In this document: positions 1 through 12,544 of the stretch, piece after piece
Layout: each line of letters opens with the position of its first letter
Numbering within the stretch: the stretch's first letter is position 1
Assembly: GCF_000485595.1 (NCBI RefSeq)
Contig: NW_014577348.1
Coordinates: forward strand, 247,958 to 311,957
DNA length: 64,000 nucleotides
Source: Priapulus caudatus
Taxonomy: Eukaryota > Priapulida > Priapulimorpha > Priapulimorphida > Priapulidae
Reading direction: 5' to 3'
Notes under the pieces: model-generated
What the model saw: only the letters and a program-made list of their open reading frames with translations
Told to the model about the DNA's origin: nothing
Database searches by the model: none
Program-made: the position numbers and the translations under genes

Positions 1-112
1 CGCGTGGGTGCGTGTGCACGTACACGTGCGCGTGGGTGCGTGTGCACGTACACGTGCGTGCGCGCGTCCGTGCGTGTGCGCGCGTGTGCACGTACACGTG
101 CGTGTGCACTTT
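1..112. repeat. GTGCACGTACACGTGCG low-complexity array (copy 1)
   Basis: The motif GTGCACGTACACGTGCG occurs three times within the first 110 bases, separated by GTGGGTGCGT and CGCGCGTCCGT spacers. The tract consists almost entirely of alternating purine-pyrimidine steps. A similar tract lies at 8,941-10,380, next to the second copy of the zinc-finger fragment, so the array and the fragment were copied together. The open frame across it (4-255) is a composition artefact. Confidence 0.8.
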
Positions 113-1660
113 CATCACCTCTTTTGATCGCCACACACCATTTCAATCTCAGTTCTGAGTCACTTGGGCCCCCACTGTTTCGTGAACAGGTATGGTCCTT
201 GCATTTCTTTTTGCTAAGATCTTTCTGTGCCCCTCAGAAGCATCATGCGCTTTAACAGTTTCCATACGATAGTTTGTAGTGCCGGTAAAAAAACTACCAG
301 ACATACAGCCTGCACCACAGGTCATACCCTTGGCTGGGTCATACTCTAGCCACGAGTATGAGGATTTCCACGCAGGAACGCACGCATCCTTTTCGTCTTG
401 TCATAGACACGCTGGCCATCTAATGTCTCCTCCTGCGATTTAAGTTTGGTAGGTGGAGGGCGAGCGCCGTCCAAATACTTCCACATAACAACCTTGATGT
501 TAGTAGTATACTATTGGAGAAGGATGTACCTACTATTAGCTTCACTACTATTTGTATGGACTGCTTAAAGTGACACACGCATGTGATGTGGTTGCGATGT
601 AAATACCTCCCTATGAGAGCCTATAACTGATTAGTTGCGTCATTTCTACAATCAGACAGTTTGTTCTATGTCAACAGCTACTGTCAAGCGATCGATTGGT
701 AGACTGGGTTCGTGGCCCCATTGCTTACCAATGTTTGTACTGCCGTAGGGTAATAGACCCTATATGCTTAGAGCGTGCTAGCGTCTACTTGTACTAGCGC
801 GTCTAACAAGGAAAACTTGTTAATGGGAATGAGTTATATATAGTTCTTTGGATCTTGGTTGAGAGACGCTGCCGCCGGGGACTATAGTAAAATCGATGGG
901 CGGATGAGAAATTGGGACGGTGAGGAACAGGGAAAATATAACTAGTCCACAGGACTAACGGCTATGGGGCATTTACTAGTCCTGATTTTTTACTAGCCTC
1001 GGACTAACGGACTAGCGTTAGTGTCGAACCCTGGCATTTCCAGCAGTACTGGGAAGGCATGACCCATGGACGGCAACCCACTACGACGAAAGGCCATTGT
1101 AGCGACTGCCCCACTTTAACCCAAGCGTAACCAGGAAGCGAGAGCGACAGACTGAACGATGCAGCTCGCCGAATATAGGTGAACAAACCAACGCATCACG
1201 CGTAGTGTATAACCTGTGTGTATCCCAGCGTGGCGAGTTGCTCTGATAACGGTGCATCCATTGATGGCTCACCTCGCAGAGCAAGCTCGTATAGATCTTT
1301 CATTGTACACATCGTGAAACCGCACCTGTTCTGCTTACAAATAATACACTAATTACGCCGTACCGAGTAGTGTGACCCAGGAAATACTGGCAGCCTGCTT
1401 GCATGTACGAGCTGTATAAACAATAAGGTCGATATTGCGCGGGTATAGGCCGGACAACCACCGACAAATGGAATGCATGACCCTCCCCGTGTAGAAACTA
1501 TCGCTGAGCAAGAAGAAAATTATCTTAACCGTGATAGAGTTGCCCATTTGAATGAAACCAACATGACTGTAAGGCAAATGAAAGTGTCAATGACACTGTA
1601 GGTCACGACAAAAAAATACACGAATGAGTGAGTGAGAAGAACCATCAACGTACATTATAG
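113..1660. repeat. Duplicated block, copy 1 (partner 10,381-12,207)
   Basis: Colinear stretches shared with 10,381-12,207 include CATCATGCGCTTTAA, ACTATTTGTATGGACTGCTTAA, GATCTTTCATT(T)GTACACATCG and the GTCACGACAAAAAA tail. The copies differ by many single-base indels, and copy 2 is about 280 bases longer. On the minus strand near 1,290-1,180 there is a protein-like stretch beginning MKDLYELALRGEPSMDAP. It may be an upstream exon of the same zinc-finger gene, but I do not recognise it. Similarity stops near 1,660 and 12,207. Confidence 0.7.
130..504 (-). pseudogene. TTF-type zinc-finger fragment, hAT-transposase-like (copy 1)
   Basis: Read on the minus strand from the ATG at 486-484, the product starts MWKYLDGARPPP, runs about 40 residues and then needs a one-base frame change near position 383. 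After that it continues WKSSYSWLEYDPAKGMTC (Cys codons near 306-328), then FFTGTTNYRMETVKAHD and SEGHRKILAK, reaching a stop at 149-151. The spacing Trp-Leu-x-Tyr-Asp, Gly-Met-x-Cys-x3-Cys, Asn-Tyr-Arg and two His is that of the TTF-type zinc finger. This domain stands N-terminal to hAT transposases and to domesticated ZNF862/KIAA1586-like proteins. The hAT catalytic core is not visible here; it would lie before position 1. The frame break may be a sequencing error or decay. The second copy at 10,381-10,790 shows the same domain with different breaks. The family assignment is from motif pattern only. Confidence 0.55.
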
Positions 1661-4600
1661 AAACGAAACACCTAACGCCTATGTGCTACCATAATCTAGC
1701 CATATTATCGCAGGTGATCATGTAAAGCATATCTCGTTCGATATCATTCACAACCATAAATTATGAATTCGGCGAAAATCGTGTTAATGGGACAAATCAC
1801 AATCGTCGTTCGGCGAAATGATACAGCACACGAAGATCGCGTCACGAAATAGTGCACATCATCAATGAATATCACGCGTTTGCAAATTGACGATCGACAC
1901 ATGTCACATCAGGCTGCCAGAGTTTCAGCGTTTAGAATCTATCTAGTAGGAAAGATGAAATAATGAATTGGTTCAGGGAGTAATCTAATCGCTGAACTAC
2001 AAACAGTGCGTGTCTATCCGAGTGGAGCTGGCCTGACTAAATGTAACGTGAGTTGATCTATATATACCTGGCATGCATGGCTACTGTTCCTTCTCAGTGA
2101 CACCACTTTAACATACCAATTACTTTTAATGGATACGAAGATTGACACGATCATTATCTGATTTAGAGGGTGCATAGCGGTAAATCTACACACAGCTAGC
2201 CGAAAATTTGAGTCGTATGCCTAAAAACAGATGCACATAAATTCTTATAAATAATTTCTTATTCTTGCTTATTGTAAAAGTATTTTGGGCCGATGTTAAT
2301 AGTCACGTCCATACAAATCTTTCTCTTTTGAATATCTTTGATAAATCGAATAAGAAAACGTACACTCGGCGAAATTTTCACATTTATGATATAAAAATGC
2401 GGCGGTCAATAATTTCCAGTACAGCATAATGATTTAAAAGGCGCTAAAGCAGCGCACTGCACATGCAACCGTTGAGTTATATAGAAAGAGCATTAGTATG
2501 AGCCGTAGCTAACGAAACTCGGGGCAGTTTTTTGCCCTAGGATCAGACAGGAGTTACTCTAAGCTCTTATTCGAACTTGTAATTAAAGCTTCTAGGTTAA
2601 AAACCACAATTTCAACAAAGTATCAGCACTGTCTCTCGGAAATTGTGATTATATTTGATAACGAATTCCAATTGGGGAATTTTTATCGGTTCCGGTACAT
2701 GGGCATGGGAAAGCGTGATTTGTTAGTGCACCTCTTTAAAAGCCATGAAACAACTTGGCGTCAAAACAGCCTCGGGGTTCTGACTTAGACAGTTCAGTCT
2801 CTCAACGTCTGAAAAACGCTTCAACACACACTTGTTTCTCAAGTCCGCCACGTAGTATCTCTCCTGCTTACAGGCTGCTGCCGATGCGTGAATAGACAAA
2901 TCGCATGTGTAATAACAACTTTTATAATTTTCCAGGGTCCTTTCAAAATTATTCGCAAGCCTAAAAAATAATTTGCAATTGCCGATATCATGCAGTAGGA
3001 GTGATAGTAAGTGTTAAAGTTCACTCTTTATTTCATTTCAACTTAAAGTTTTCCAGTTAATCCTAATTCCAATGTCAATTTTATAAGATCAAATACAATT
3101 GAATTTCAGCTCAACCAAACATTTGGTGCAGGTGATGTTAGCCTCTGTGCTAGTTGCCGCTTTCCTGCTGGCGCCTTCTCGCAGCCAACTATGAATGACC
3201 TTTTGTTTAGCTGTCAGCAGGAAATAGCTTGTAATGGGCTGATTCTAGTGCACTGTTTTACATTGTATTAAATTGTCTTACATTGTATTATGTAATCATA
3301 ATTACATTTTTCATAATTCCATAATTCCATAATTCCATAATTCCATAATATTTACATAATTCCAAACTATCATTGTAACTATCATTCCAAACTAAATCAT
3401 TTTACTATTTGCAACCCTTTCACAACTCCAATCTGCTTTGGAAACCCGGCGAAAGTTCTGAAAATAATTATGTACGATAGTACAGAACATGCAAAATTAT
3501 GGCAGAACGCAAGAACGCCAGAAAAGTGCCATAACTGCCGATCCTGATGATATTTAAAAGCTATCAACAGTCTACACCACCTGAGACATGATGTAAAATT
3601 ATTTCAAGCCACCAAATTCAATCGTGAAGCCGACTTTGCGAAACATTAAATATACATTCTGGAAATACCATGAAACCGTTCATTTCAAATTTATAACAGG
3701 AATAAAACTTCGAAATAGAAATGTCGAAAATGGATTTGACGGAGCCCATGCATAAGGATTAGCACACAAACCGTGATAGCGAAAATTACACATAATAATA
3801 ACCACTTAGTTCATTTCAAGTAAATAAAGCCGTGTAAGCACACAGCAAGCAGTTCGCGGAAGGTAATGGGGCTTCCTTCCTGTACCAGCGTCGTGCACAC
3901 CACAGGGCGTTAGAGCCGAAAATACTAGTACTGTAGTACATCTGTAAACTAAACCAGCACTACGGCCTGTCGACTAACAAGGTCAGTAAAACAAAATAAT
4001 AACACACGTTACTTTGTGTATAATTAAAGGGTATTTCTTGCAAAATTCTACATAGTACACATCCTTAATTGGATGTTACCAGGATGTCGGACGATAAAGA
4101 CTCCGGCTATCCGACAGGTGCACCCTGTAGCTTTCTAAAACAAGCTCATCGACGAAGCTTGCATATCAATTAACTTGCAATAACACTCTAAATTTCAACG
4201 ATATTACACATACCTTTTATATTTCAGTGTATATAGTAACTGGGCAGACACGTAGTTAATTGACTGTATAATTAAACCTAGAAATGATTTGAATCACTGA
4301 ATTTTAATTCATGCTATACTAGCTTTAAGATTACACTAACAAAATTAGACGCTAACAAAGTTAACCTATAGATGCACTGTAAATTCGTTATATAATTTAA
4401 GGGAGTCACTGGAGTGTAATTAGCGTACAGACAACCGATTAGATGGCGCATAATCTATTTACCATACTTTAGTGTACCATGGGGACCATCTAAAAAGTTA
4501 CGGCCCAACGTTATTAGCAAAAACTACCTATTCAATTCAACCGGAGTAAGCGCCACACGCGCGTACGCGCGCACATGCGCGGTCTCTACACTACTCTGAT

Positions 4601-6779
4601 CATATTAATGGCCACTATACACATACCGCAATGTCATTATGTATAATCCTGACCCCGTATTGTTTCTTGCATTAGCACGCAAAGGTGCCAAAGTACTACT
4701 AATAATGTTTCCCGGTACAATGTAGCTTCATGTATTTTGCATGCCAGCACGCAATTAGCTCCTGGATAATTAATTATTACACTAACTGGGGCGCACGGAC
4801 AATGTATGACGTAGGACAGTATTGTAGACATAGTGCGACCAGCATCCCGAGCGCATCGTCTATAAAAGAAACGAGTCATTGACCCGTGATCTTTACGAGG
4901 ATTGCCACAGCTGTCTATATTCCCTCCACACGAATACGGTGTCAATGGCATCCAATACGCTTGCAAGGGCGTACGTAACAGTTTTACAACATCTTCACAA
5001 GTACGACTGAAACAACCCTGTTTGTTGGTGTCTCTGTATTAACAATTCTACCAAAAATATCACAACTATTGGCGATGCCTTTTTGGTTCTAATTTCGCTT
5101 TACCATATATACGACAACTTGAAAACGCCAAATACCACTGAGTTACTACTGACTAGATGGAGCTATCACTGATAGTGATTAATACCCCCGCAATACCGCT
5201 TTGCCGGAGGGGAAAGAATACACGGAACACAAAAAATATGATGAAATTAAACAAGAGCCGCAGAGCGTCTGGGCTCATCTGAGGTCTGTTGCTACGGTTA
5301 TAAACGTAACATTTAAAGGCCCGCTAAGGTCGGTCTACGATTTGACTATCGGCGACTACTTTAGCGCCGATTAGCAGCGTAGCAACACTCATGTCGACTT
5401 GAAGTGACTACACTGCACATCGCCGATCACATCGTAGCGTTCCTGCATGAAATGTAGACGGGTTCGCGGCCCCAGTATTTGTACTAGCACAAGCAGTTCT
5501 TTAGCACAAACAGAGCAAGCTTGACGCCGGGACCAGTCTACATCAAATGAGTCACGTACGTGACCAACAAAATGGCGCTTACCAGTAAACATCATGTAAC
5601 TTCGTAAATCTATCCTCAATTTTCTGAACATCGTTATAATCATGTGCAGAAATTTTTTTTATGTGATATACGGAAAACTTTATATATATTAGAGAAAGGG
5701 TTTGTGCAATAATTCCTCCTTGTAAACTGCTGACGAGTGACGTGTAGGCTGCCATTTTATTAATCACGTGACTTTTGATAATCATGTGCCTCGGTACGCT
5801 GCGGTGATTGGCTGCCACTCACGATTTGTCGCCGACAGCCGCATAGAAATAGAACTCTCTCTATTGCTGCCCTGATACGCGCCGAGCGGCCGTTTATTGT
5901 ACTTTGATACAGAAGATTATGTCGAGATGGTCGCTGATGTTTTTATCGGCTATCTGGCTGTTTTGACGTAGATATTCTCAAGATTTTGTCGGCGGACTAG
6001 GTCGTTAAGGCGCGAAATAAGCGGCCTTATAAGTCGTGCAGTTAGTCGAAGACCTCTGTTAGGCGCGATATTGCGAATACGCATTTGCGATACTACATCT
6101 GTTCAGCATAAACCGTCGTGGCATATCTTGCATACGATTATTAGCAACCCCCATAATCATGGTTGTACTACACATCCGCGGTTAGACATTTTAGGAACAT
6201 CTGTTTTATCGTGTGCATGTGTGACTCACGGCTAACCTATTAAAAAGAATAAACAAATGTTAAATTGATACAAAATTATTTGTTGTCTATTAAACTTGTT
6301 GTTAAATCAAATCATGTAAATATTTGCTAATTCGAAGAATAGGAAAGTGCTGTTAAAATGATAGCCAAAAAAGTAAATACAGTTTTAGAATACAAGTTGA
6401 AATATATTATAAAGAGTATATATCATAATGTGGACTTCAGATCCAAAGGACCTTTGGCTGCATATCTGATGCTGTATACGTTTTAGGGACCTATATCAGT
6501 AAATATTGGCTTTCTAGATTATCGGATGTGGCCATCGACTATGGAACCTGTCGATATTTGAGCAGTTCAAGGCAACTCCTCTCGTCTTACTCTCTTGAGG
6601 TCCGGTCTATCGACACTTGTCTTATGCACCGGCATTGGAAGAATTTCATGCGTCCTTTCAATTAACTAGTCTAATAAAACAATGGATGGTCATGGCAGCG
6701 CGCTCGTTAAACGAAAAAGTGTTTCACTCTGTTTCAGTTAGCCATATGTGTCGAAGATGTACATGATATGCATATCATA
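1661..6779. other. AT-rich intergenic stretch, no gene recognised
   Basis: I found no exon with conserved protein content, no RNA gene and no long inverted repeat. Open frames are short and lack family resemblance. The only local feature is a short tandem repeat at 3,313-3,344. A short stretch near 5,760-5,830 carries an ATCACGTGAC E-box and a GATTGGCTG inverted CCAAT box. These could belong to a promoter, but no gene is attached. Confidence 0.5.
3313..3344. repeat. (ATAATTCC)4 microsatellite
   Basis: Four perfect tandem copies of the octamer ATAATTCC, followed by a degenerate ATAATATTT. Confidence 0.9.
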
Positions 6780-7255
6780 TTCCCGACTGAGCCTTTGACC
6801 TGTGATCCCCTCCATTTCGCGCTTGATGTGAATGCGGGTATGGTTGCCTCATGCCACTTAAAGCCGATATTAAGAGCATTGCTCGAGCCGTCTTTGTGCC
6901 GCCATTTTGCATTTCCTTCCGTACTACTAAGTTAAGGTCGTATGGTCGCCGGCGTGTTCCCTTCTTTACATCAACGCTCCTTGATCTTTCTCGACCTTTG
7001 ACATCCCAACTTGTTTTCGGTTCCCCTATCGTTGCTTCCCCCCGTACGTTTAGCCCATCTGCAGGGTCGCAGGACTCTTCGAATCTCGTTACTTGTCGAG
7101 CGTTTAGATTTGTGCAACTGTGACGCACGCAGACGACGGGCACTTAACCGCGCGGATCAGACGGATTGGCATAACGAACGAACGGGAACGGACGGCCACG
7201 CTACGTGGCCCTTCATTCGTTGTTACGCAGAACTGCATCTGACTGGTAAAATGAG
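6780..7255 (-). mobile_element. Hairpin-ended repeat, family B (degenerate copy)
   Basis: This stretch shares order and wording with 15,125-15,914 and with the reverse complement of 41,915-43,039. The shared parts are TTTGACCTGTGA, GCATTTCCT.CC, TTAAGTTAAGG, CCCTTCTTT.CA, GACATCCCAACT.GTTTTCGG, a Cys/Gly-poor GACGCACG tract and a terminal CTGCATCTGACT...GAGCT. The terminal hairpin is imperfect here. It codes for nothing recognisable. Overlapping open frames on both strands are accidents of its composition. Confidence 0.6.
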
Positions 7256-7661
7256 CTTGAAAGAAAAGTAAAAAGATGAGAGGTAGGTTTTTCCCGGGAC
7301 GCTTGCGCGTAGCGCATACTCAAGCAATACATCGCACATCTTTTACATTCATGGTATGAGGTTTCATTGTAGTCCAGTGAAAAAACTAATGATTAGTTGC
7401 GCACCACTTTGTTGGTTGCCAACGGCGGCGGGGAGGTATAAATCCAAAGGACGAGTAACGTGCGAGGATTACACAGTATTCAGGGTTAGCATTAATCATT
7501 TTAGTTCATTACGTCACCGGACTAGTGAAAGTAATGGCGAAAGCGTTTCGTGCACTGTAACTCACCACAAAAAAGAAACAAATTGAAGTTGAGTTAGAAG
7601 AAGTCAGTTTTAATGAGACAACCATGACGTTTATAGAACCGGATTGCATCTGTATATCTCG

Positions 7662-8271
7662 AGTAATTAATTTATAACAAATGAATTCACAATGTTTGTG
7701 ACGCAGTAGATGGGCGCGTTATACCGCTTTGTAGCGATGGCGTTTGAAAAAATAGGTCATGCTGACGTTTGACTTGTTTTTGTAATCTTTACTCTAACGG
7801 CCGAAGGTGGGGAGAGGAAATGCCAATTTTGATTAGAAGTATTGTCCAATAAGATCTGTGTAAAGAACGACGAGTGTGACAACGACATGTTTGTGGTGTC
7901 TATATATTGCAAACCTACCTATTTGCTGATGTTTGTTATATACATATGCAAACCTCTAGGCCTTATTCATTTCAGCATACAATATGGGCAAAATCCCGCT
8001 TATGAACATGGAATTGTCTAATGGACAAGGTCCCATTTCTTTGTCAAAAATTGCCGTGGCTCGAAAGTACGTCGGATTGGGTGCTTTAATTGGACGTTTG
8101 ATCATGGGATAGGGTATAATACCTTGGAGTTTAACAATATACCCCCATTTCAATTGTGGCCCACGGTTCCTTGAGTTATCGTTGCGGAAGCGAATGTTGA
8201 CGGCGGCGGGGAGACGGAGAGGGACGACGACCATGGCCCGCAATGCTAGCTTGCGATGTCAAGAGTGAGCT
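7662..8271 (-). mobile_element. Hairpin-ended repeat, family A (copy 1)
   Basis: It matches 12,545-13,220 in the same orientation and 57,754-58,385 in reverse. Shared parts are GTAGATGG.CG near one end, GACGAGTGTGACA.CA, TTTTGCCAAAAATTGCC, AGTACGTCG and a GACGGACGGACG-like tract. The terminal hairpin is a worn CTTGCGATGTCAAGAGTGAGCT. It is a non-autonomous repeat without coding capacity. Confidence 0.6.
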
Positions 8272-8940
8272 AAAAATATAATAGTATTCAGATGTCTCTG
8301 TCTGGCGAGACTTTCTAGGCGCAGAGCGAACGAGCATTGTGCTTTGCGGAGGTAGGTGGGTCGAGGGTAGGACGGTGGAGACCCCCACCCCACTTCTGCT
8401 GGGGGTCAGGGGGTCTTCCAGGGTACAAGTGGTGCTGGCACCCAAAGGTTTTTGGTAAATAGCTTTTCATTGTATTTAATATGTAACTTTGATATGGATC
8501 TAAGATTAGATTTAAATTTAAATAAATTTTATTACTTCACCCCCCCGAAATACATTGTTAGGCCTTTTTATGGGAATCTGTTGGATCCGTCATTTATGCA
8601 AAGATGGATTTGGCTCTTATTTTTAGCTAAACTGTTCCCGGTCGCTTGTATCGGCTATCGCCGTATGACCTTGGCAGGGCTCGGTCGGTGAGGTAAGTGC
8701 TGTCCGAATTAACCTTGGCCTTGTCAAGCTGGCCGCTTGACGTAATCAGGATGCTAGAGGCTGCCGTTTTTTCATAGAATGTGTGCATTTCTAATGGGTT
8801 TCGCCAATTTATAATCGCTGCGATAGATCGGCGCGTGCACTGTCGGGTATCCTGTAACAATGTGACGTTGTCTAGTACCGCAAGTAGAGAACGTATAATG
8901 CATTGAAACCAGCGTTGCAAAGTATGAGGTGGAAGCATTC
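8272..8940. other. No gene recognised
   Basis: Unique sequence with a short GC-rich patch (8,380-8,420). The 127-residue minus-strand open frame at 8,627-9,010 shows no recognisable domain. I do not call it a gene. Confidence 0.4.
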
Positions 8941-10380
8941 TGGGAGAAAAGCTGATTGCACGTACTCGTGTGTGACGTGGGCCGTCACAGTCGTTCACGG
9001 GGATGGACATGCACGTGCGTGGCTCGTGCAGTACAACGTGGTGCCGACGTGGGTGGGTTTGCGTGGCTGGCCGTCACGTGCAGAGTCGCGTGCGAAGTGT
9101 ACCGTGAGCGTACGTACAGTCAAGCTTGTGCCATGCTCGTGCTGTGTGCACGTGACAGTGCAGGTTGGCAAAGTGGTTGTTCGATACAACGTGTAAGTTT
9201 GCTATGAGTGATGCGGTGGAGTGGGATGCACGTCATAGCACGACAGTGTGGTGCGTGGTCTCGTTGATAGATGCGTGCACGATACAGTGCGCGGGCGGTG
9301 TGCACGTACACGTTGGCAGTTCTCTTGTGCTTGGCGGTACGAGGACGTACACGGTGCCGTGGTGCTGGCGCCGTGGTCGTGACCGTTAGCCTTGCTGTTT
9401 GCTCGTCATGGGCACGTGAAACGCTACACGTGCTCGGCTGCAGGTATGCAACGCTCGCTAGGCGTTTCTACAAGATGTGCGGGTCGAGATTCGATATGTT
9501 CGCTATTGTGACGACGGGTCCCAGCGTGCCTGGTCATGCATAGACTACATTTGTAGCGTAGACAAACAAACGTGACACTCGTGATTAGTGATGTCAGTAC
9601 ATACAAAAGTGTGTGCGTGCGTGTGATGCACGTAAATTAGGATAAGGGCTATCGCTTATCACGTTTGTTGATGGCCTGTAGACGATTGACAAGAATTGCA
9701 GCGTCACATATACGTCGCTGGCGGTTGGTAGCAACGTACCACGGTGAGGTGTTTGCGTTGGGCACGTACAACGGGTTGTGCGCGGCAGTGCAGTGTGCAA
9801 TGTCCCGTGCGGTGACAAGTGACACCATATGTTTGGATGTAATCCAAGAGAAAAAATGTTTCCCATAGATACCTTTTCATCGTAACACAAAGTTATCGTG
9901 GGGTCGGTATGTCCGCCAGCACTGTGCGTATTGGTGCCGTAAGCTACTGGTCGCGTGCTCAATCGTGCGTAGGCTGGCACGTACAGTGGCCGAATTTTAC
10001 GCAGTGCGTAGTCGAGGCCGCTACTAGCGTGGTGGTCAGACTTTGCTCGTTGCGAACAAGCGATGCTAGGTACGGCCGTGTCTTGTCTGTCACTTTCAGA
10101 GTGCAGCAAGTTTCTGTGGGGCGCCGTGCGTGTGCACGTACACGTCACGTGCGGCGCGGGTGGTGTGCACCGTAACGTTGCGTGCGGCGCTCGCTGGGTG
10201 GCGTGTAGCACGTACACGTGCCGCGCGGGTGCGCCGTGCGACGTACACGTGCGCGCCGGCCGTTGGCGTGCAGTACACGTGGGTTGGTGCGCGCCCTGTG
10301 AACGTGACACGTGCCGGGCTGCGCCGGCCGCGTTCCTGTGCGTGCTGGTTGCGCGGCCGTGTGCACGGTACACGTGCTGT
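8941..10380. repeat. CACGTG / GTACGTGC-rich tract
   Basis: About 1.4 kb with very many CACGTG, CGTACACGTG and GTGCACGTAC words. They are densest at 10,125-10,380 and continue the motif of the array at 1-112. Composition is strongly strand-biased toward G and T on +. The 287-residue minus-strand open frame (9,594-10,457) is His/Thr/Arg/Ala low complexity imposed by these words. Only its first 40 residues overlap the zinc-finger exon. Confidence 0.7.
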
Positions 10381-10790
10381 GTGCACTTTCCATCACCCTC
10401 TTTTGATCGCCACCAACATTTCTCATCCTTCAGTCTCGCAGTCATTGGAGGCCCCATGTTCGGTGAAAGGTATGGTCTTGACTTCTTTTTTGCTAGTTTT
10501 CTTGTGCACTATCGGACATCATCATGCGCTTTAAAGTTCTCCACGACTATGTTTGTTGGCCCGGTGACAACTTACGCGCACACATGACAAGCACTGCACA
10601 CACAGGTCATACTAGTGCGCATTGGGTCATACTCTCCTAGACCACGGTATGGGGACTTTTCGCAGGCCCAGGAAGGCTACGCTAACTACATTTTCGTGCT
10701 GATACGATAGGACTACGTGGCCTCTAAATGTTCCTTCTTGCGATTACCGTTTACTTGGGGGTGGAGGTGCCGAGCGACCAGACTTCCAAA
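10381..10790 (-). pseudogene. TTF-type zinc-finger fragment, hAT-like (copy 2)
   Basis: Second copy of the minus-strand fragment at 130-504. The Cys cluster is readable as MTCVCSAC (near 10,588-10,610), preceded by EYDP and followed by NFKAHDD and KLAKKKSRPY. Several one-base shifts lie between these pieces. The 3' part reads LKDE and then RSKEGD, entering the CACGTG-rich tract directly as in copy 1. At least four frame breaks make it non-translatable as given. The breaks are at different places from those in copy 1, so they need not be biological. Confidence 0.5.
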
Positions 10791-12207
10791 ATCTGTCCAA
10801 TAAACACTTTGTGACTTGTTTTATACTATCAGGATAGGACGGTGTCCTACTAGTAGTTCAATTACTATTTGTATGGACTGCTTAAGTGACACACCGCACT
10901 GCAGATGTGGTTGCGTGTACTCAATACCTCCCTATGAGAGCTATAATGATTAGTGTTTGGTACTTTGCTACTCAGAGTTCATCCTCAGGAAATTTCCGTA
11001 TGGTATATCTCTAGTTGTTTAAGCGATTTCGTTAAATGGATGACTGGGTTCGTGAGCCCAGTTGCTTATCATGTTTCCACCTGTAATGCCGTGGGGTAAT
11101 CAGACTAGTATGGCTGTATGAGGGTAGGCTAGCGGGATCTACTTGTACTCGCGCGTCTAAGGCAAATTGCTTAATGGGATGAGTAGATCTATCACTATAA
11201 GCTATCGTTTGGATGCATTGGTTGTGGAGTCTGCTCAAGACTCTGCCACCGCCGGGGGATACTAGTAAATCGATGTTTTTCGTTTTATAGAGTGAACAAT
11301 GGGAATTGAGAGACGGTCAGAGGCAACATGGAAAAATAATCTTAACTAAAAGTCACTCCAGGCACTCACGGAATTCTGAGAGGCAGCTATTACTATTACT
11401 GATTTTACTAGTCTCGGACTAAGGAGCCTAGCACCCGTGTGAGTCGCGAACCTTGCATTTCCAGACGCAGTACTGGGACAAGGCCTTGACCAGCTAAAAT
11501 TGGCGGTCACACTATGACGAAAGGCCAATTGTAGCGAGAATCTGCTCCCACTTTACCAAGCTGCTAAAACGGAAGCTCGAGAGCCGCTCAGAAACCTGTC
11601 CATGACCGAGTGTCAATGCCTCGACGCTAATATGCAGTAGTGAAACACCAATTGAGTCACGGCGTGTATAGTGTGTCTCACTAACTGTGTGGCTATCCCA
11701 GCGTCGTGGCGAGTTGCCTTGATAAACGGGGTGTGCTATCCGATTCGATGGCTACCTCGCAGGAGCAAAGCTGCTATAGATCTTTCATTTGTACACATCG
11801 GTGAAAACCGCACCTGTTACTGCTTAGCAAGTAATGCACAATTACGCGGTACCACTCGCAGAGTAAGTGGTGAGCTCAGGAAAATACTGGACGCAGCACC
11901 AACTGTTGAGCAATGTACGGCATGCGCAGTGAATCCAGTAAAGGTCGATATTGCGGCGTGTATAGGGGGACACCGCCGACAATTGTGAATGCAGTGACCC
12001 TACCTCCGGCTGATGAGTAGAACACGTATCGCTGATTCAAGAAGCAGAAATTAATTCATTACCGTGGATAGAGTTGCCCATTGAATTGAACAACTGACTG
12101 TATAGGCATTGAAGTGATCAATGCACTGTATGGTCACGACAAAAAATCACATACGAGATGACGTGTTGAGTGGAGAACACTTCAACCGTTACATTATTAG
12201 AAACGCA
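10381..12207. repeat. Duplicated block, copy 2 (partner 113-1,660)
   Basis: Colinear with 113-1,660 at many points, for example CTCCCTATGAGAG, GGTAATCAGACTA, GTACTGGGA and AACCGCACCTGTT. Differences are mainly single inserted or missing bases. The plus-strand 105-residue open frame at 11,671-11,988 is interrupted in copy 1 and is not called. Confidence 0.7.
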
Positions 12208-12544
12208 AGGTATATATGGCGGAGAACCTGTCCATTGAATTACTCTTGGATCTTGATTATATTACTACAGTGTGGGGGACGGATGACAAGGGCGGAGGGT
12301 CGCAGGGGTCCGGGACGGCCCCCCCTGCTGGCTCGGCAGGAAAACGCATTCTGAAGTGGGGTCTAATTTTCAAAAGATTTCGGCCTTCGGAGCCCGTCCC
12401 CAAGGACCCCCTTGTCCCGTGCTCGCAAGTTTGGGTTCACGGTGTTAGACCCCGTCCTCCCTCTTCCTGGTTACATAATCCTGTACACGCCCTGTTAATA
12501 TGAATGTAATTTTGTATTGTGATAATAAATAAATGCATGTAATA
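12208..12544. other. GC-rich patch, nothing recognised
   Basis: Contains CCGGGACGGCCCCCCC and a CCCGTCCTCCCTC stretch between two repeats. An open frame of 95 residues (12,216-12,503) is Gly/Pro-rich and has no family resemblance. Confidence 0.4.

Noticed and set aside
1004-1577. Minus-strand frames of 60-74 residues in the duplicated block
   Set aside because: Not conserved in frame in the second copy. One stretch near 1,290 is noted under the repeat but cannot be called an exon.
6775-7143. 122-residue minus-strand frame and 90-residue plus-strand frame on the same DNA
   Set aside because: Both fall in a family B repeat. The other copies do not preserve them.
9594-10457. 287-residue minus-strand open frame, the longest in the window
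   Set aside because: Rich in His, Thr, Arg and Ala, produced by the CACGTG/GTGC words. Only its first 40 residues coincide with the zinc-finger exon. No domain.
11671-11988. 105-residue plus-strand frame
   Set aside because: The equivalent DNA at about 1,200-1,460 is interrupted, and the protein resembles nothing known.
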